Part shown: piece after piece, positions 1 through 8,823 of the stretch
How positions within the stretch are numbered: position 1 is the first letter of the stretch
Layout: the number at the start of each line of letters is the position of its first letter
Source: Anaerolineales bacterium
GTDB taxonomy: Bacteria > Chloroflexota > Anaerolineae > Anaerolineales > Villigracilaceae
Assembly: GCA_030583905.1 (NCBI GenBank)
Contig: CP129481.1
Location: forward strand, 1,426,001 to 1,490,000
DNA: 64,000 nucleotides
Reading direction: 5' to 3'
Made by a program: the position numbers and the translations under genes
The notes under the pieces: generated by a model
Database searches by the model: none
Told to the model about the DNA's origin: nothing
The model's input: only the letters and a program-made list of their open reading frames with translations

Positions 1-1021
1 TGGCGATGGCTTTATCGATGGACGTGATGTCGATTTCCTGTCCATGTTTATATGCTTTGCCGGTTATGTCGGCTCCATAGGCTCGCCCAAAAATGCTCAT
101 GGCAAGTTCGGTTCTCCCTGCGCCGACCAGACCGGCAATTCCCACAACTTCACCGCTGCGGACTTTCAGGTTGATGTTGCTGCTGACCTTACGTTCCTTG
201 TGAATGGGATGATGGACGGTCCAATTTTGTACTTCGAAGATGATATCCCCAATGCTGGATTCACGGGGAGGAAAACGGTGCGTAATATCGCGTCCCACCA
301 TGCCGCGGATGATGCGATCCTCTGTGAGCACATCCTTGTGGCAGTCAATGGTCTCGACTGTGGCGCCGTCACGCAGAATGGTGATGGAGTCGGCTACTTT
401 GGAAACTTCACTTAGTTTGTGGGAGATCAAAATGGATGAGATCCCCTGTTCCTTGAACTGAATGAGGAGTTGGAGGAGTTTCTCGCTGTCACTTTCGCTC
501 AAAGATGCAGTCGGCTCATCCAGGATAAGCAGTTTGACCTCTTTTGCTAGTGCCTTGGCGATCTCGACCAGTTGCTGTTTTCCGACACCGAGGTCTGTAA
601 TCAATGCATTGGGAGATTCGTACAGCCCAACCTTCTCGAGCAGTTCCTTGGTCTTTGAAATGGATTCGTTCCAGTCAATAATGCCGCCGCGAGCTTGTTC
701 ATTGCCAAGAAACAGGTTTTCGGTGATCGAAAGGAAGGGGATGAGTGCCAGTTCTTGATGAATAATAACGAGACCAACTTTTTCTGATTCGGTGATGTCG
801 CGGAAGCGGCATTCGTTTCCCAGAAAATAGATTTCCCCATCATACGTGCCGTATGGATAAACACCGCTGAGCACCTTCATCAGGGTGGATTTCCCCGCCC
901 CGTTCTCCCCGACAAGTGCGTGGATCTCTCCCTGGCGAACACTAAAACTGACGTTGTCGAGCGCTTTCACACCGGGGAAGGTTTTTGTGATATTGCGCAT
1001 TTCCAAAATGACATCAGACAT
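1..1021 (-). CDS. mmsA: Monosaccharide ABC transporter ATP-binding protein (partial, C-terminus off the window)
   Basis: Reading the minus strand from the ATG at 1021 gives an open frame of 340 codons that runs off the left edge without a stop. It begins [18 protein letters not shown] and carries a Walker A (GENGAGKST), a Q-loop region (HQELALIP), a degenerate signature ([14 protein letters not shown]), a Walker B ([11 protein letters not shown]) and a switch His (ISHKLSEV). A second nucleotide-binding domain begins near residue 255, where [13 protein letters not shown] stands in for its Walker A. This duplicated layout is typical of the roughly 500-residue sugar ATPases (XylG, MglA, MmsA/GguA). 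The ChvE-like binding protein just upstream favours the MmsA/GguA type. It would power import of monosaccharides at the inner face of the membrane. A permease is expected further left, outside the window. Confidence 0.9.
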   Translation of the reverse strand, partial: MSDVILEMRNITKTFPGVKALDNVSFSVRQGEIHALVGENGAGKSTLMKVLSGVYPYGTYDGEIYFLGNECRFRDITESEKVGLVIIHQELALIPFLSITENLFLGNEQARGGIIDWNESISKTKELLEKVGLYESPNALITDLGVGKQQLVEIAKALAKEVKLLILDEPTASLSESDSEKLLQLLIQFKEQGISSILISHKLSEVSKVADSITILRDGATVETIDCHKDVLTEDRIIRGMVGRDITHRFPPRESSIGDIIFEVQNWTVHHPIHKERKVSSNINLKVRSGEVVGIAGLVGAGRTELAMSIFGRAYGADITGKAYKHGQEIDITSIDKAIA

Positions 1022-1170
1022 GTTTTCCTGTCCTTGTTTGGTTGGTGAGAGATCTTGATGCTATTCTAACCGTTTTGTTTTTGGAAAAGATGAGAATAGC
1101 CGAAAATACCAATAAACATTTATAGTTCGGGCGGCAAGCACGGTGAGTAAATGAACGAATGAAATGAAGA

Positions 1171-1206
1171 AAGATGTGAGAAGGTATGGAAACCTTCTCA
1201 CATCTT
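1171..1206 (-). terminator. Hairpin between binding-protein and ATPase genes
   Basis: A perfect 15-base inverted repeat (arms 1171-1185 and 1192-1206, 6-base loop) lies 12 bases after the stop of the binding-protein gene. On the minus strand it is followed by a moderately T-rich stretch. Such intercistronic hairpins commonly stop part of the transcripts or protect the 3' end of the binding-protein message, so that binding protein is made in excess over ATPase. The structure is seen; the effect is inferred. Confidence 0.65.
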
Positions 1207-1217
1207 ATTTGTATTGC

Positions 1218-2306
1218 TTATTTCAACTGGTCGGCAGTGTAATATCCGCTTTCGATCAGATACTGTTCGTAGTTGGTGATATCAACACTGAACGGGGTCA
1301 ACAGGTAGGAGGGGACGATCTTGACACCGTTGTCATACGTGGAGGTATCGTTGATCGGCACTTCAAGACCCTTCAACGCCGCGTCGACCATGGCAGCTGT
1401 CTGTTTGGCAAGTTCGCGGGTGTCCTTGAACACTGTGTAGGTCTGTTCGCCGGCGATCATGGCTTTGATGGATGCGATTTCTGCATCCTGACCGGTGACA
1501 ACGGGCATGGGCTGATCGGCGGTGCCGTAGCCTACGCTCTTGAGCGCGGAGATGATACCGATGGAGAGACCATCATAGGGGGAGAGAACCGCGTCCACGC
1601 GCTTGTCGGTGTAGAAGGCGCTCAGGAGGTTTTCCATACGGGCTTGGGCAACGATGCCGTCCCAGCGCAGTGTGGAGACCTTGTCCATGCCGGTCTGACC
1701 GGACTGAACGACGAGCTTGCCGCTGTCGATGTAGGGCTGAAGCACGGACATGGCGCCGTCATAGAAGTAGAAGGCATTGGTGTCGTCGGGGGAGCCGCCG
1801 AAGAGTTCGATGTTGAACGGACCATCCGCATTTTTCAGGTCCAGACCTTCTTCGATCTGGGAGCCCATGATAACGCCCACGCCAAAGTTATCGAAGGTGG
1901 CGTAGTAATCAACATTCTCGGTGTTCACGATCAGGCGGTCGTAGGCGATTACGAGGATGCCGGCATCTCTGGCTTGTTGAAGCGCGTCGGAGAGGGTTGC
2001 ACCGTCGATGGCGGCGATGACGAGCACATCCGCACCCTTGGTGATCATGTTTTCGATCTGGGCGAGCTGGTTCGGGATGTCATCATCCGCGAACTGCAGG
2101 TCGGTGGCGTAGCCCATATCTTCGAACACTTTGACCATGCTTTCGCCGTCGGAGATCCAACGGGTGGAGGTCTTGGTGGGCATGGAAATACCGACCAGTT
2201 TTTGGTCGCCGTCTGATGAGCCGCCGGCAGCGGGAGCGCAGCCTGCGAGCACGAGGCTGACGATCATGAGGACAGCCAAAAGGTTGTAAAGCAATTTCTT
2301 GGACAT
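1218..2306 (-). CDS. chvE: ChvE-like multiple-monosaccharide substrate-binding lipoprotein
   Basis: A 362-residue protein with a lipoprotein signal peptide: a hydrophobic stretch followed by a lipobox LAGC with Cys22, so it should be anchored outside the membrane by a lipid. The mature part matches the periplasmic-binding type 1 sugar family, and stretches such as [17 protein letters not shown] and [13 protein letters not shown] are characteristic of ChvE, which binds several aldoses. An AAGGAG ribosome site precedes the ATG. Gene order is binding protein then ATPase in one direction, with the LacI-type regulator immediately upstream, so this is likely a sugar-inducible operon. The exact sugar cannot be read from sequence. 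Confidence 0.92.
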   Translation of the reverse strand: MSKKLLYNLLAVLMIVSLVLAGCAPAAGGSSDGDQKLVGISMPTKTSTRWISDGESMVKVFEDMGYATDLQFADDDIPNQLAQIENMITKGADVLVIAAIDGATLSDALQQARDAGILVIAYDRLIVNTENVDYYATFDNFGVGVIMGSQIEEGLDLKNADGPFNIELFGGSPDDTNAFYFYDGAMSVLQPYIDSGKLVVQSGQTGMDKVSTLRWDGIVAQARMENLLSAFYTDKRVDAVLSPYDGLSIGIISALKSVGYGTADQPMPVVTGQDAEIASIKAMIAGEQTYTVFKDTRELAKQTAAMVDAALKGLEVPINDTSTYDNGVKIVPSYLLTPFSVDITNYEQYLIESGYYTADQLK

Positions 2307-2482
2307 TATTTTCTCCTTGATGGAAGGTTGAAATTTGTATGGCGTACGAATTACACGAGTGGACAGGGTTAAGGATTTGAGTTACCCTGCTGAGAGATCT
2401 GCACACCGAACGCCAGGACCAGATGTACATTCCCTGCTTGTCTTAATACCTATATTCGCAGCGTACCTTCACCTCCTTCCAA

Positions 2483-2499
2483 ATCCTGTGCAACAGGAT
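2483..2499. other. Short hairpin after the lacI-type gene
   Basis: A perfect 7-base stem (ATCCTGT / ACAGGAT) with a 3-base loop lies just beyond the stop codon of the LacI-type regulator. No T-run follows on the minus strand, so it is not a clear intrinsic terminator. Confidence 0.3.
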
Positions 2500-2503
2500 G
2501 GAT

Positions 2504-3550
2504 TTAACCGGCGCATTTCGAACTTTCTCGAATAATGAGGCTCGGTTGGAAAAATCTGGTCTGTGTATGGATCAACCTGTTTTCCTGACGAGCCTGGATC
2601 ATTTCCACAATGTTTTGAACTGCCTGTTCGCCAATCAACTGCAGATCTTGAGAGATTGTGGTGAGGGATGGGTAAAAATAAGCAGATTCGGGGATGTTAT
2701 CGAAACCGACCACCGCCAACTGCTCGGGCACTTTTATTTCCTGACGGTGCGCCTCGCGTAAAACGCTTAGAGCCATTTGATCGTTGGCTACAAAAACTGA
2801 GTCCAGGTATGGGAATTTTTCAATAAGTTGAAGAAAGGCGGTTTCTCCGCTGGAAGAAGACCAGTTCCCCTCTGTGCAACGCTGTTCGGACGCTTCGACC
2901 CCATGCTTTTCGAGTGTCTCGCGCCAGCCCCGTTTTCGTTCCTTCGCTTCCCACCAATCCATCGGACCTGATATGTGACCGATGCGCTTTTTTCCACCAT
3001 CCAGCAGATGCTGGACTGCCATTACCGCCCCCTCATAGTTATCGGTCGCAACGCTTGAGATGCCTTCGCGTGGCTGCGTTGCCAGAAACAGGGCAGGCAC
3101 AGGGACGGTCTCGAGGCGGTCGTCGAGCCAGTTGCGGTTGTCGCCTATCTCAGGGACTGCCCAAATGATGCCGTCCACCTGTCTGGCGAGCAGAGATCCG
3201 ACTACATCGTCTATGCTGGCGGCGTCGAATTTGTCGAGTTCTTTCATCAACAGCATGTAACCGAGTTCGTCCGCTTTATCTGCTATGCCGTTGAGAGTCC
3301 GTGATGGACCGATGTACTTCAAGCCGAATGTGACCACCCCGATGGTGAAACTCCGCTGTTGGATCAGGCTTCGGGCGAGGGTGCTGGGGCGGTACCCCAG
3401 TTGCTCCACGACGGTTTCCACCCGCTCGCGTGTCTCATCCGAGACGTAGGAAAACTTGTTCATCACGCGCGAAACCGTCTGGGTGGATACTCCAGCGGCA
3501 AGCGCTACATCCTTGATGGTGACACGTTTTCTTCGGTCGGGGAGGGTCAT
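2504..3550 (-). CDS. LacI-family transcriptional regulator
   Basis: 348 residues. The N-terminus holds a LacI helix-turn-helix (VTIKDVALAAGVSTQTVSRV, residues 10-29) and the hinge helix region RPSTLARSL, followed by a type 1 periplasmic-binding-like sugar domain (IGVVTFG, DGIIWAVP, VAVVGFDNIPESAYF, PSLTTISQD). It should act as a sugar-responsive repressor. It lies upstream of the ChvE-like gene on the same strand with a 197-base gap, and overlapping palindromic operators sit right before its start, which points to autoregulation. I saw no copy of that operator in the gap before chvE, so control of the transporter may come through read-through from the regulator promoter. Confidence 0.93.
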   Translation of the reverse strand: MTLPDRRKRVTIKDVALAAGVSTQTVSRVMNKFSYVSDETRERVETVVEQLGYRPSTLARSLIQQRSFTIGVVTFGLKYIGPSRTLNGIADKADELGYMLLMKELDKFDAASIDDVVGSLLARQVDGIIWAVPEIGDNRNWLDDRLETVPVPALFLATQPREGISSVATDNYEGAVMAVQHLLDGGKKRIGHISGPMDWWEAKERKRGWRETLEKHGVEASEQRCTEGNWSSSSGETAFLQLIEKFPYLDSVFVANDQMALSVLREAHRQEIKVPEQLAVVGFDNIPESAYFYPSLTTISQDLQLIGEQAVQNIVEMIQARQENRLIHTQTRFFQPSLIIRESSKCAG

Positions 3551-3562
3551 GGTTGATACTTT

Positions 3563-3598
3563 ATGTTATCGATAACATGTTATCGATAACATGTTATC
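3563..3598. promoter_or_regulatory. Overlapping double LacI-type operator
   Basis: The palindrome ATGTTATCGATAACAT occurs at 3563-3578 and again at 3577-3592, sharing two bases, and a further half-site ATGTTATC follows at 3591-3598. It starts 13 bases before the ATG of the LacI-type gene. Even-length palindromes with a central CG are the usual targets of LacI-family dimers. Two copies 14 bases apart are not on the same helix face, so they may compete or bind two dimers on different faces. Confidence 0.75.
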
Positions 3599-3721
3599 AA
3601 ATATGTTATGGGAAGTCAAGAGGAGTTTCGTCACGAAAAGCTCGGGCACAGACGTGTCAAGGGGCGTCCGCTTTGGGATGTGGTCTTCCACACGCTGGGG
3701 ATTGATCTCATCGAAAACCGT

Positions 3722-3871
3722 ACCCCCATATATGGGGGTGTGGAATCGACATGTACGCAAGTTTCAGGGACCTCAAAGCCGCTGAGACCTCAACAGATGT
3801 CAACACATGTCAACACATCTCAACACATGTCAACACACCCCAACACGGATAAGGAGACCCCCATATATGGG
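3722..3871. repeat. 10-bp tandem repeat flanked by two copies of one palindrome
   Basis: Between the LacI-type gene and mod lie five near-identical 10-base units (TCAACACATG and variants, 3790-3839) plus a weak sixth. They are bracketed by two copies of ACCCCCATATATGGG, at 3722-3736 (extended to a full 18-base palindrome ending at 3739) and 3857-3871. A 10-base period places every unit on one helix face. The stretch 3551-4003 otherwise shows no convincing gene. Possible roles are a protein-binding array controlling mod or a variable tract; nothing in the sequence decides between them. Confidence 0.7.
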
Positions 3872-4003
3872 ATTTGCATTTTTGTTTGGAATCAACCTTC
3901 TGGTATTCATAGTCACTCGATCTATCATATTCTTCCCCGATTTCGGCTGTGGATTTTTTTAATCTTGGGTACAATTACACACTACGGGAGACCCCACACA
4001 CTC

Positions 4004-5617
4004 ATGCCCACCCTCAACTGGATCGGTAAAGACGCCGTCATCAATCATCACAAAGAAGTGCCCTTCCGCCTGCTCAAATGCCGCGCGGACTTGTCCGTGG
4101 GCGACCCCGATAGCGGGAATTTACTGGTGCAGGGCGATAACCTCGAAGCCTTGAAAGCCTTACTCCCCTATTATGCGGGACAGGTGAAGTGCATTTACAT
4201 TGACCCGCCCTACAACACGGGCAATGAAGGCTGGGTATATAACGATAATGTAAACAGCCCTGAAATGCGAGAATGGTTAGGAAAAGTAGTAGGCGGTGAA
4301 GCCGAAGACCTCTCAAGACATGATAAATGGCTTTCCATGATGTATCCGCGTTTGGTCTTGTTACACCAAATGTTGCGCGAAGATGGAATGATATTTATTA
4401 ACTTAGATGACAACGAAGCAGCTCATCTAAAGGTTATTATGGATGAAATATTTAAGCCACAAAATTTCATCGCAAGCATTTCTTGGGAGAAAAGATATAC
4501 AAGAAGTAACAACGCAAAATTATTTTATTCACTCAAAGATGTAATTGTCGCATACAGAAAGTCAGATAAAGTAAGTTTTCTTCGCGAGCCACGTAACGAG
4601 AAATCTGACTCGATTTATTCAAACCCAGATAATGATCCAAGAGGGGTTTGGACTAGTTCGTCTTATGTCAACCCAGCAACAAAATCAGCTCGCCCCAACT
4701 TGGTTTACACAATAATCAATCCAAATAATGGTAAAAAAATAAATCACCCGTCTCATGCATGGAAATATGAGCAATCTCAACATGAAATTCATATTACAGA
4801 AAATCGTTTGTGGTGGGGAAAAGATGGTAATGCAAAATATCCGCGCTTAAAAGTATTTCTAAACGAGTCAAATACTGGTCTAGTGCCTGTAGATATATGG
4901 AAACATGAAGATAGCGGCACTACAGATGAAGGAGGCAATGAGGTTAAGCAAATATTTGGTAAAGCAGTTTTCGATAACCCAAAACCGACAAAATTAATAC
5001 GCCGAATAATAAAATTGACAACAAGTCCTGGCGATATAATACTTGACTCTTTTGCTGGAAGCGGAACAACTGGTCATGCTATTTTAAGGGAAAACGCTGA
5101 TAGCGAAAGTGAACGAAAGTTTATTTTGATTGAAATGGATAAAGATATATCCAAATCAATAACAAGTGAACGACTCCAACGTGTAATAAATGGCTATGGA
5201 AATGTTGAAGGTTTAGGCGGCGGCTTCCGCTATTGCGAACTCGGCGCAACCCTGTTCGACCCCAATCGCCAAATCCGCGCAGAAGTGAAATATAACGATC
5301 TGGCAGGGCATGTTTATTTTGTAGAAACAGGTCAACCGTTACCAGAAAGACTTCCGAAGTCTCGAAGACTTCGGAAGTCTGAATTCCCATTGTTGGGTGT
5401 CCACAACGGCACGGCGGTCTATTTGTTGTATAACGGCATTTTGAAAGACAAGTCTGTAAACGGCGGGAATGTGTTGACCTATGATGTATTGGAAGGTCTG
5501 CCAGCGCATGACGGGCAGAAAGTCATTTATGGCAACGGGTCACGCATCAGCAAGGCGCGTTTGAACGACCTTGGGATTGTGTTCAAGCAAATCCCGTATG
5601 AGATTCGGGAAATGTAA
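4004..5617 (+). CDS. mod: Type III restriction-modification methyltransferase (Mod)
   Basis: 537 residues from the ATG at 4004. The catalytic motif IV is DPPYNTG (CIYIDPPYNTGNEGW) near residue 65, and the AdoMet-binding motif comes late (LDSFAGSGTTGHAI, near residue 350). This motif order is that of the beta-class used by type III Mod subunits. It should add a methyl group to adenine at a short asymmetric site and give the Res subunit its specificity. The same frame is open upstream to 3608, but that part has no family resemblance and crosses the tandem repeat, so I start at MPTLNWIGKDAV. The central part (about 4260-5215) is clearly more AT-rich than both ends, as if its target-recognition region had been exchanged. 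An inverted repeat is read in frame near the 3' end. Confidence 0.93.
   Translation: MPTLNWIGKDAVINHHKEVPFRLLKCRADLSVGDPDSGNLLVQGDNLEALKALLPYYAGQVKCIYIDPPYNTGNEGWVYNDNVNSPEMREWLGKVVGGEAEDLSRHDKWLSMMYPRLVLLHQMLREDGMIFINLDDNEAAHLKVIMDEIFKPQNFIASISWEKRYTRSNNAKLFYSLKDVIVAYRKSDKVSFLREPRNEKSDSIYSNPDNDPRGVWTSSSYVNPATKSARPNLVYTIINPNNGKKINHPSHAWKYEQSQHEIHITENRLWWGKDGNAKYPRLKVFLNESNTGLVPVDIWKHEDSGTTDEGGNEVKQIFGKAVFDNPKPTKLIRRIIKLTTSPGDIILDSFAGSGTTGHAILRENADSESERKFILIEMDKDISKSITSERLQRVINGYGNVEGLGGGFRYCELGATLFDPNRQIRAEVKYNDLAGHVYFVETGQPLPERLPKSRRLRKSEFPLLGVHNGTAVYLLYNGILKDKSVNGGNVLTYDVLEGLPAHDGQKVIYGNGSRISKARLNDLGIVFKQIPYEIREM
5348..5380. repeat. In-frame palindrome inside mod
   Basis: Perfect 15-base arms, AGACTTCCGAAGTCT at 5348-5362 and AGACTTCGGAAGTCT at 5366-5380, with a 3-base loop. 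It is translated as roughly KTSEVSKTSEV-like sequence on one strand and as PKSRRLRKSE in the Mod frame, a charged linker between conserved blocks. It has the look of a small palindromic element inserted without breaking the frame. Confidence 0.8.
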
Positions 5618-5654
5618 GCCTATTCCTCTGTCATTTCGAAGAAGCCCGCCCCTC

Positions 5655-5729
5655 TTGTCATTTCGACGAGCGGAGCGAGGAGAAATCCTGACCCGTGCAA
5701 AGATTTCTCGCTGTCGCTCGAAATGACAA
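5655..5729. repeat. Palindromic repeat, copy 1, upstream of the GIY-YIG gene
   Basis: Imperfect inverted repeat beginning TTGTCATTTCGACGAGCG and ending CGAAATGACAA, with GGAGAAATCCT and AGATTTCTCG inside. A second copy in the same orientation stands at 6091-6162. Further half-arms (CTGTCATTTCGA near 5629, GGTCGAAACGACA near 5739) surround this copy, so it may be a nest of several insertions. Confidence 0.85.
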
Positions 5730-5772
5730 GGAATGCTCGGTCGAAACGACAAAAGCAGCAAGGATAATTGCC

Positions 5773-6126
5773 GTGAAAGAATATCATTTCTATGTATACA
5801 TACTCACCAATTGGAACAATGAAGTTATGTATATTGGTATGACCAACAATCTTGAACGCAGGCTTTTTGAACATAAGAATAAATTGGTGGATGGCTTTAC
5901 CAAGAAATACAATGTAAACAAACTGGTTTATTACGAACACGGCACCGATGTCCATGCCGCGATTGCAAGAGAAAAGGAAATCAAGAAATGGCGGCGAGAG
6001 AAGAAAAATAATTTGGTAATAACCATGAATCCTGAATGGAAGGATTTAAGTATGGAATGGGACGTGGAAAAGGTTTCTTCAACCACCCATGTCATTTCGA
6101 CGAGCGGCAGCGAGGAGAAATCCTAG
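5773..6126 (+). CDS. Small GIY-YIG nuclease-family protein
   Basis: 117 residues from the GTG at 5773 (read as KEYHFYVYILTNW). The GIY-YIG core is present as YVYILTN and MYIGMTNNLERRLFEHK, with the usual Arg and a later Glu in AIAREKEIKKW. Single-domain proteins of this kind (URI/YhbQ-like) are small DNA nucleases of mostly unknown role. The gene sits between mod and res but is not part of the classical type III system. It lies between two copies of one palindromic repeat, and its last dozen codons (HVISTSGSEEKS) are read from the second copy. The frame is open further upstream to 5695, but that part is repeat-derived. Confidence 0.85.
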   Translation: MKEYHFYVYILTNWNNEVMYIGMTNNLERRLFEHKNKLVDGFTKKYNVNKLVYYEHGTDVHAAIAREKEIKKWRREKKNNLVITMNPEWKDLSMEWDVEKVSSTTHVISTSGSEEKS

Positions 6127-6162
6127 CGCGTGCAGAAGATTTCTCCCGTTGGTCGAAATGAC
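6091..6162. repeat. Palindromic repeat, copy 2, at the 3' end of the GIY-YIG gene
   Basis: GTCATTTCGACGAGCGG at the left and GGTCGAAATGAC at the right, with GAGGAGAAATCCT and AGATTTCTC inside. It closely matches copy 1 at 5655-5729 in the same orientation and supplies the stop codon of the GIY-YIG gene. Confidence 0.85.
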
Positions 6163-6180
6163 AAATCACAGGAAACAACC

Positions 6181-8787
6181 ATGCAACTGAAAACCTATCA
6201 GCAACGATCTCTCGATGTATTAGGCAAGTATTTCCAGAACTGCAAGCAAATGGGCAATGCCAACCTTGCCTTCTATGCCACCACGCTGGATGTATTAGGC
6301 GAAGGCGTCAACTATCACGAAGTGGATGAATTGCCCGGCTTGCCGTATGTCTGTCTGCGTGTGCCAACGGGCGGCGGAAAAACTCTCATGGCGTCTCATG
6401 CGGTCAGTGTTTCCACTCGTGATTTTCTCGGTCTCGATCATTCCTTTGTCTTGTGGCTTACACCTTCCACCACCATTCGAGAACAAACCCTCAACGCCCT
6501 GAAAGACCGCAAGCATCCCTATCGCTCCGCGCTCGAAAGTACCTTGGGCAGTATCACTGTCTTGGAACTTAGCGAAGCCCTGTATCTACAACCGTCCACG
6601 CTCAGCACCGATACCGTGATCTTGGTCAGCACCACGCAAGCCTTCCGTGTGGGCGACCCCGAACTCCGCAAAGTGTATGAAGCCTCTGGCTCGCTCATGA
6701 GTCATTTCGATAACGTCCCTGCTTCGGCAGAAGTGGAACGCTACGAAAACGGCAAACCGATTCCCTCGCTTGCCAATCTCTTGCGCCTGCACCGTCCGAT
6801 TGTGATTGTGGATGAAGCGCAAAACGTCCGCTCGCCGCTTTCGTTTGAAACCCTTGCCCGTTTCAATCCCGCCTGCATTCTCGAATTCACAGCCACCCCG
6901 CACCGCGACGAGCATCCCAGCAACGTGCTGTACAGCATCTCTGCGCGTGAACTCAAAGCCGAGTCGATGATCAAGCTGCCCCTGCGCCTTGAAACCCATC
7001 CCAATTGGAAGGAACTCATCGGTAATGCCATTCTCAAACGCAAAGAATTGGAAGGCTACGCCGATGCGGAACGCGCCGGAACGGGTGAATACCTCCGTCC
7101 GATCATGCTCCTGCAAGCCCAACCGCTTCGTACTGGAAAGCAAACGGTTTCTGTTGAAGTAGTCGAAGCCTGTCTGATGGAGGATTACAACATCCCTGCC
7201 GAACAGATCGCCCGCGCCACAGGCAAGGACGACGACATTGCCGATATCGACCTGACCGCGCCCGATTGCAAAATCCGCTACATCATCACCGTCCAAAAAC
7301 TGCGCGAAGGCTGGGACTGTTCCTTTGCCTACGTACTTTGCTCCGTGGCTGAACAGTCCAGCGCAACCGCCGTTGAACAGATCGTCGGGCGTGTTCTGCG
7401 TATGCCCAAAGCCACGCGCAAAAAGACCTCCGAATTGAACATGGCGTATGCTTATGTCGCTTCGTCCAACTTCGTAGAAACTCTCAACACATTGGCTGAT
7501 GCCCTCGTTGAAAACGGCTTTGAAAAACAGGAAGCCGCGCAACTGGTCACACCGCCCACACCTACTGATTTTGGTCCCTTGTTTGGGTATCGCGCCACAG
7601 GCGGCGAAAGCATTGCCTTCAAAGTCTCGGAGCCTCCCGCTCTCGAAAAGTTACCCGAAGACCTGGCAGGCAAGGTCAAGTACGATACCAAGACCCAAAC
7701 AATGGAACTGCCTGCAAGTGTCACTGCCGCAGAGATAGAAGCCATCAAGCCTGCCTTCAAAGGCATGAAAGCCCGTAAAGCCTTTGAGCAAAGCGCCAAC
7801 GAAGCCAAAGCGCGTGTTGCCGCCGCCACCCTGACTCCATCCGAGCGCGGAGAAGCCTTCTCTGTTCCCGTTCTGGCATACCGCCAAGGCAAATTCCTGG
7901 AACAACTCGAAGAAACTCACTTCCTTGATTTTGAATGGGAACTGCCAAAAAAGGATGCCATTCTCACAGAGACCGAATTCACCCCGGGCATTGCCGCCGT
8001 CAAACAAGGTGAAGTGGATGTCAGCGACGAAGGGAAGGTCAAGGCGCAATTCCTGCAAAACCTGAATAATCAATTGTCCCTGCTCAAAGTGGATACAGGC
8101 TGGAAGGTCTCTGACCTCGTTCACTGGCTCGACAGGAACTTTGTGCATCATGACCTTACCGCCAACGAGACAGGCGTGTATCTCACTGCGCTAGTCAATA
8201 ACCTGATCGAAAAGCGCGGCATTCCGCTCGATACTCTCGTCCGCGAAAAGTACCGCCTGCGTGATGCAGTAATACGCAAGATAGACGAGTATCGCCAGTC
8301 CGCGCATGGGCAGGAGTTCAAATCCTTCTTCGATGCAGGGAGCAAAGTTGTTGTCACGCCCGAATTAGTCTTCTCTTTTGACCCGCAAGAATATCCCGCC
8401 CCGGTCGGGTCACTGTATCGCGGTCAGCACAGCTTTAAAAAACACTACTACCCCGACGTAGGCAAATTCGACAGCAACGAAGAAAAACAATGCGCCGAAT
8501 TTATTGATACGCTGGACGAAGTGGAATACTGGGTTCGCAATCTCAGCAACCAACCATCCCGCTCCTTCTGGTTCCAAACCTCCACCGACCGCTTCTATCC
8601 TGATTTCATCTGCAAGTTGAAAGACGGTCGCTTTCTTGCCGTCGAATACAAAGGCGGTCATCTTTACAAAGACGCAGAAGAAAAACGTCAGATCGGCGAA
8701 TTGTGGGAGAAAAGAAGCAAGAATCAATGTCTGTTCATCATGCCAACCGACAGGAAATATGACGTCATTGCCGTGAAAATAAAATAG
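6181..8787 (+). CDS. res: Type III restriction enzyme Res subunit (helicase-nuclease)
   Basis: 868 residues from ATG 6181 (MQLKTYQQRSLDVL). Superfamily 2 helicase motifs appear in order: Walker A in VPTGGGKTLMA (near residue 60), the DEAD-box-like IVDEAQN, motif III FTATPHRDE, and the C-terminal motifs KLREGWDCSFAY and VEQIVGRVLRMP. Near the C-terminus, FYPDFICKLKDGR followed by FLAVEYKGG fits the PD-(D/E)xK nuclease of type III Res. It should translocate or switch on DNA using ATP and cut beside sites recognised by Mod. It follows the GIY-YIG gene by 54 bases. The in-frame extension to 6130 is repeat-derived and is left out. Confidence 0.93.
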   Translation: MQLKTYQQRSLDVLGKYFQNCKQMGNANLAFYATTLDVLGEGVNYHEVDELPGLPYVCLRVPTGGGKTLMASHAVSVSTRDFLGLDHSFVLWLTPSTTIREQTLNALKDRKHPYRSALESTLGSITVLELSEALYLQPSTLSTDTVILVSTTQAFRVGDPELRKVYEASGSLMSHFDNVPASAEVERYENGKPIPSLANLLRLHRPIVIVDEAQNVRSPLSFETLARFNPACILEFTATPHRDEHPSNVLYSISARELKAESMIKLPLRLETHPNWKELIGNAILKRKELEGYADAERAGTGEYLRPIMLLQAQPLRTGKQTVSVEVVEACLMEDYNIPAEQIARATGKDDDIADIDLTAPDCKIRYIITVQKLREGWDCSFAYVLCSVAEQSSATAVEQIVGRVLRMPKATRKKTSELNMAYAYVASSNFVETLNTLADALVENGFEKQEAAQLVTPPTPTDFGPLFGYRATGGESIAFKVSEPPALEKLPEDLAGKVKYDTKTQTMELPASVTAAEIEAIKPAFKGMKARKAFEQSANEAKARVAAATLTPSERGEAFSVPVLAYRQGKFLEQLEETHFLDFEWELPKKDAILTETEFTPGIAAVKQGEVDVSDEGKVKAQFLQNLNNQLSLLKVDTGWKVSDLVHWLDRNFVHHDLTANETGVYLTALVNNLIEKRGIPLDTLVREKYRLRDAVIRKIDEYRQSAHGQEFKSFFDAGSKVVVTPELVFSFDPQEYPAPVGSLYRGQHSFKKHYYPDVGKFDSNEEKQCAEFIDTLDEVEYWVRNLSNQPSRSFWFQTSTDRFYPDFICKLKDGRFLAVEYKGGHLYKDAEEKRQIGELWEKRSKNQCLFIMPTDRKYDVIAVKIK

Positions 8788-8823
8788 CAACTTATTGAAC
8801 ATGGAAGTTTGCAAACAAAAAGG

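Noticed and set aside
1164..2216. Open frame of 350 codons on the plus strand
   Set aside because: It is antisense to the ChvE-like gene, has no family resemblance and no ribosome site; it reflects codon bias of the real gene.
2335..2503. Possible second LacI operator before the binding-protein gene
   Set aside because: No copy of ATGTTATCGATAACAT or a clear half-site is present there.
3790..3846. Possible CRISPR array
   Set aside because: Units of 10 bases are contiguous, without spacers.
3608..4003. In-frame extension of mod by 132 codons
   Set aside because: It runs through the tandem repeat and palindromes and has no similarity to Mod N-termini; MPTLNWIGKDAV at 4004 is the typical start.
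6586..7542. Open frame of 318 codons on the minus strand
   Set aside because: Antisense to res; the res frame has all helicase motifs.
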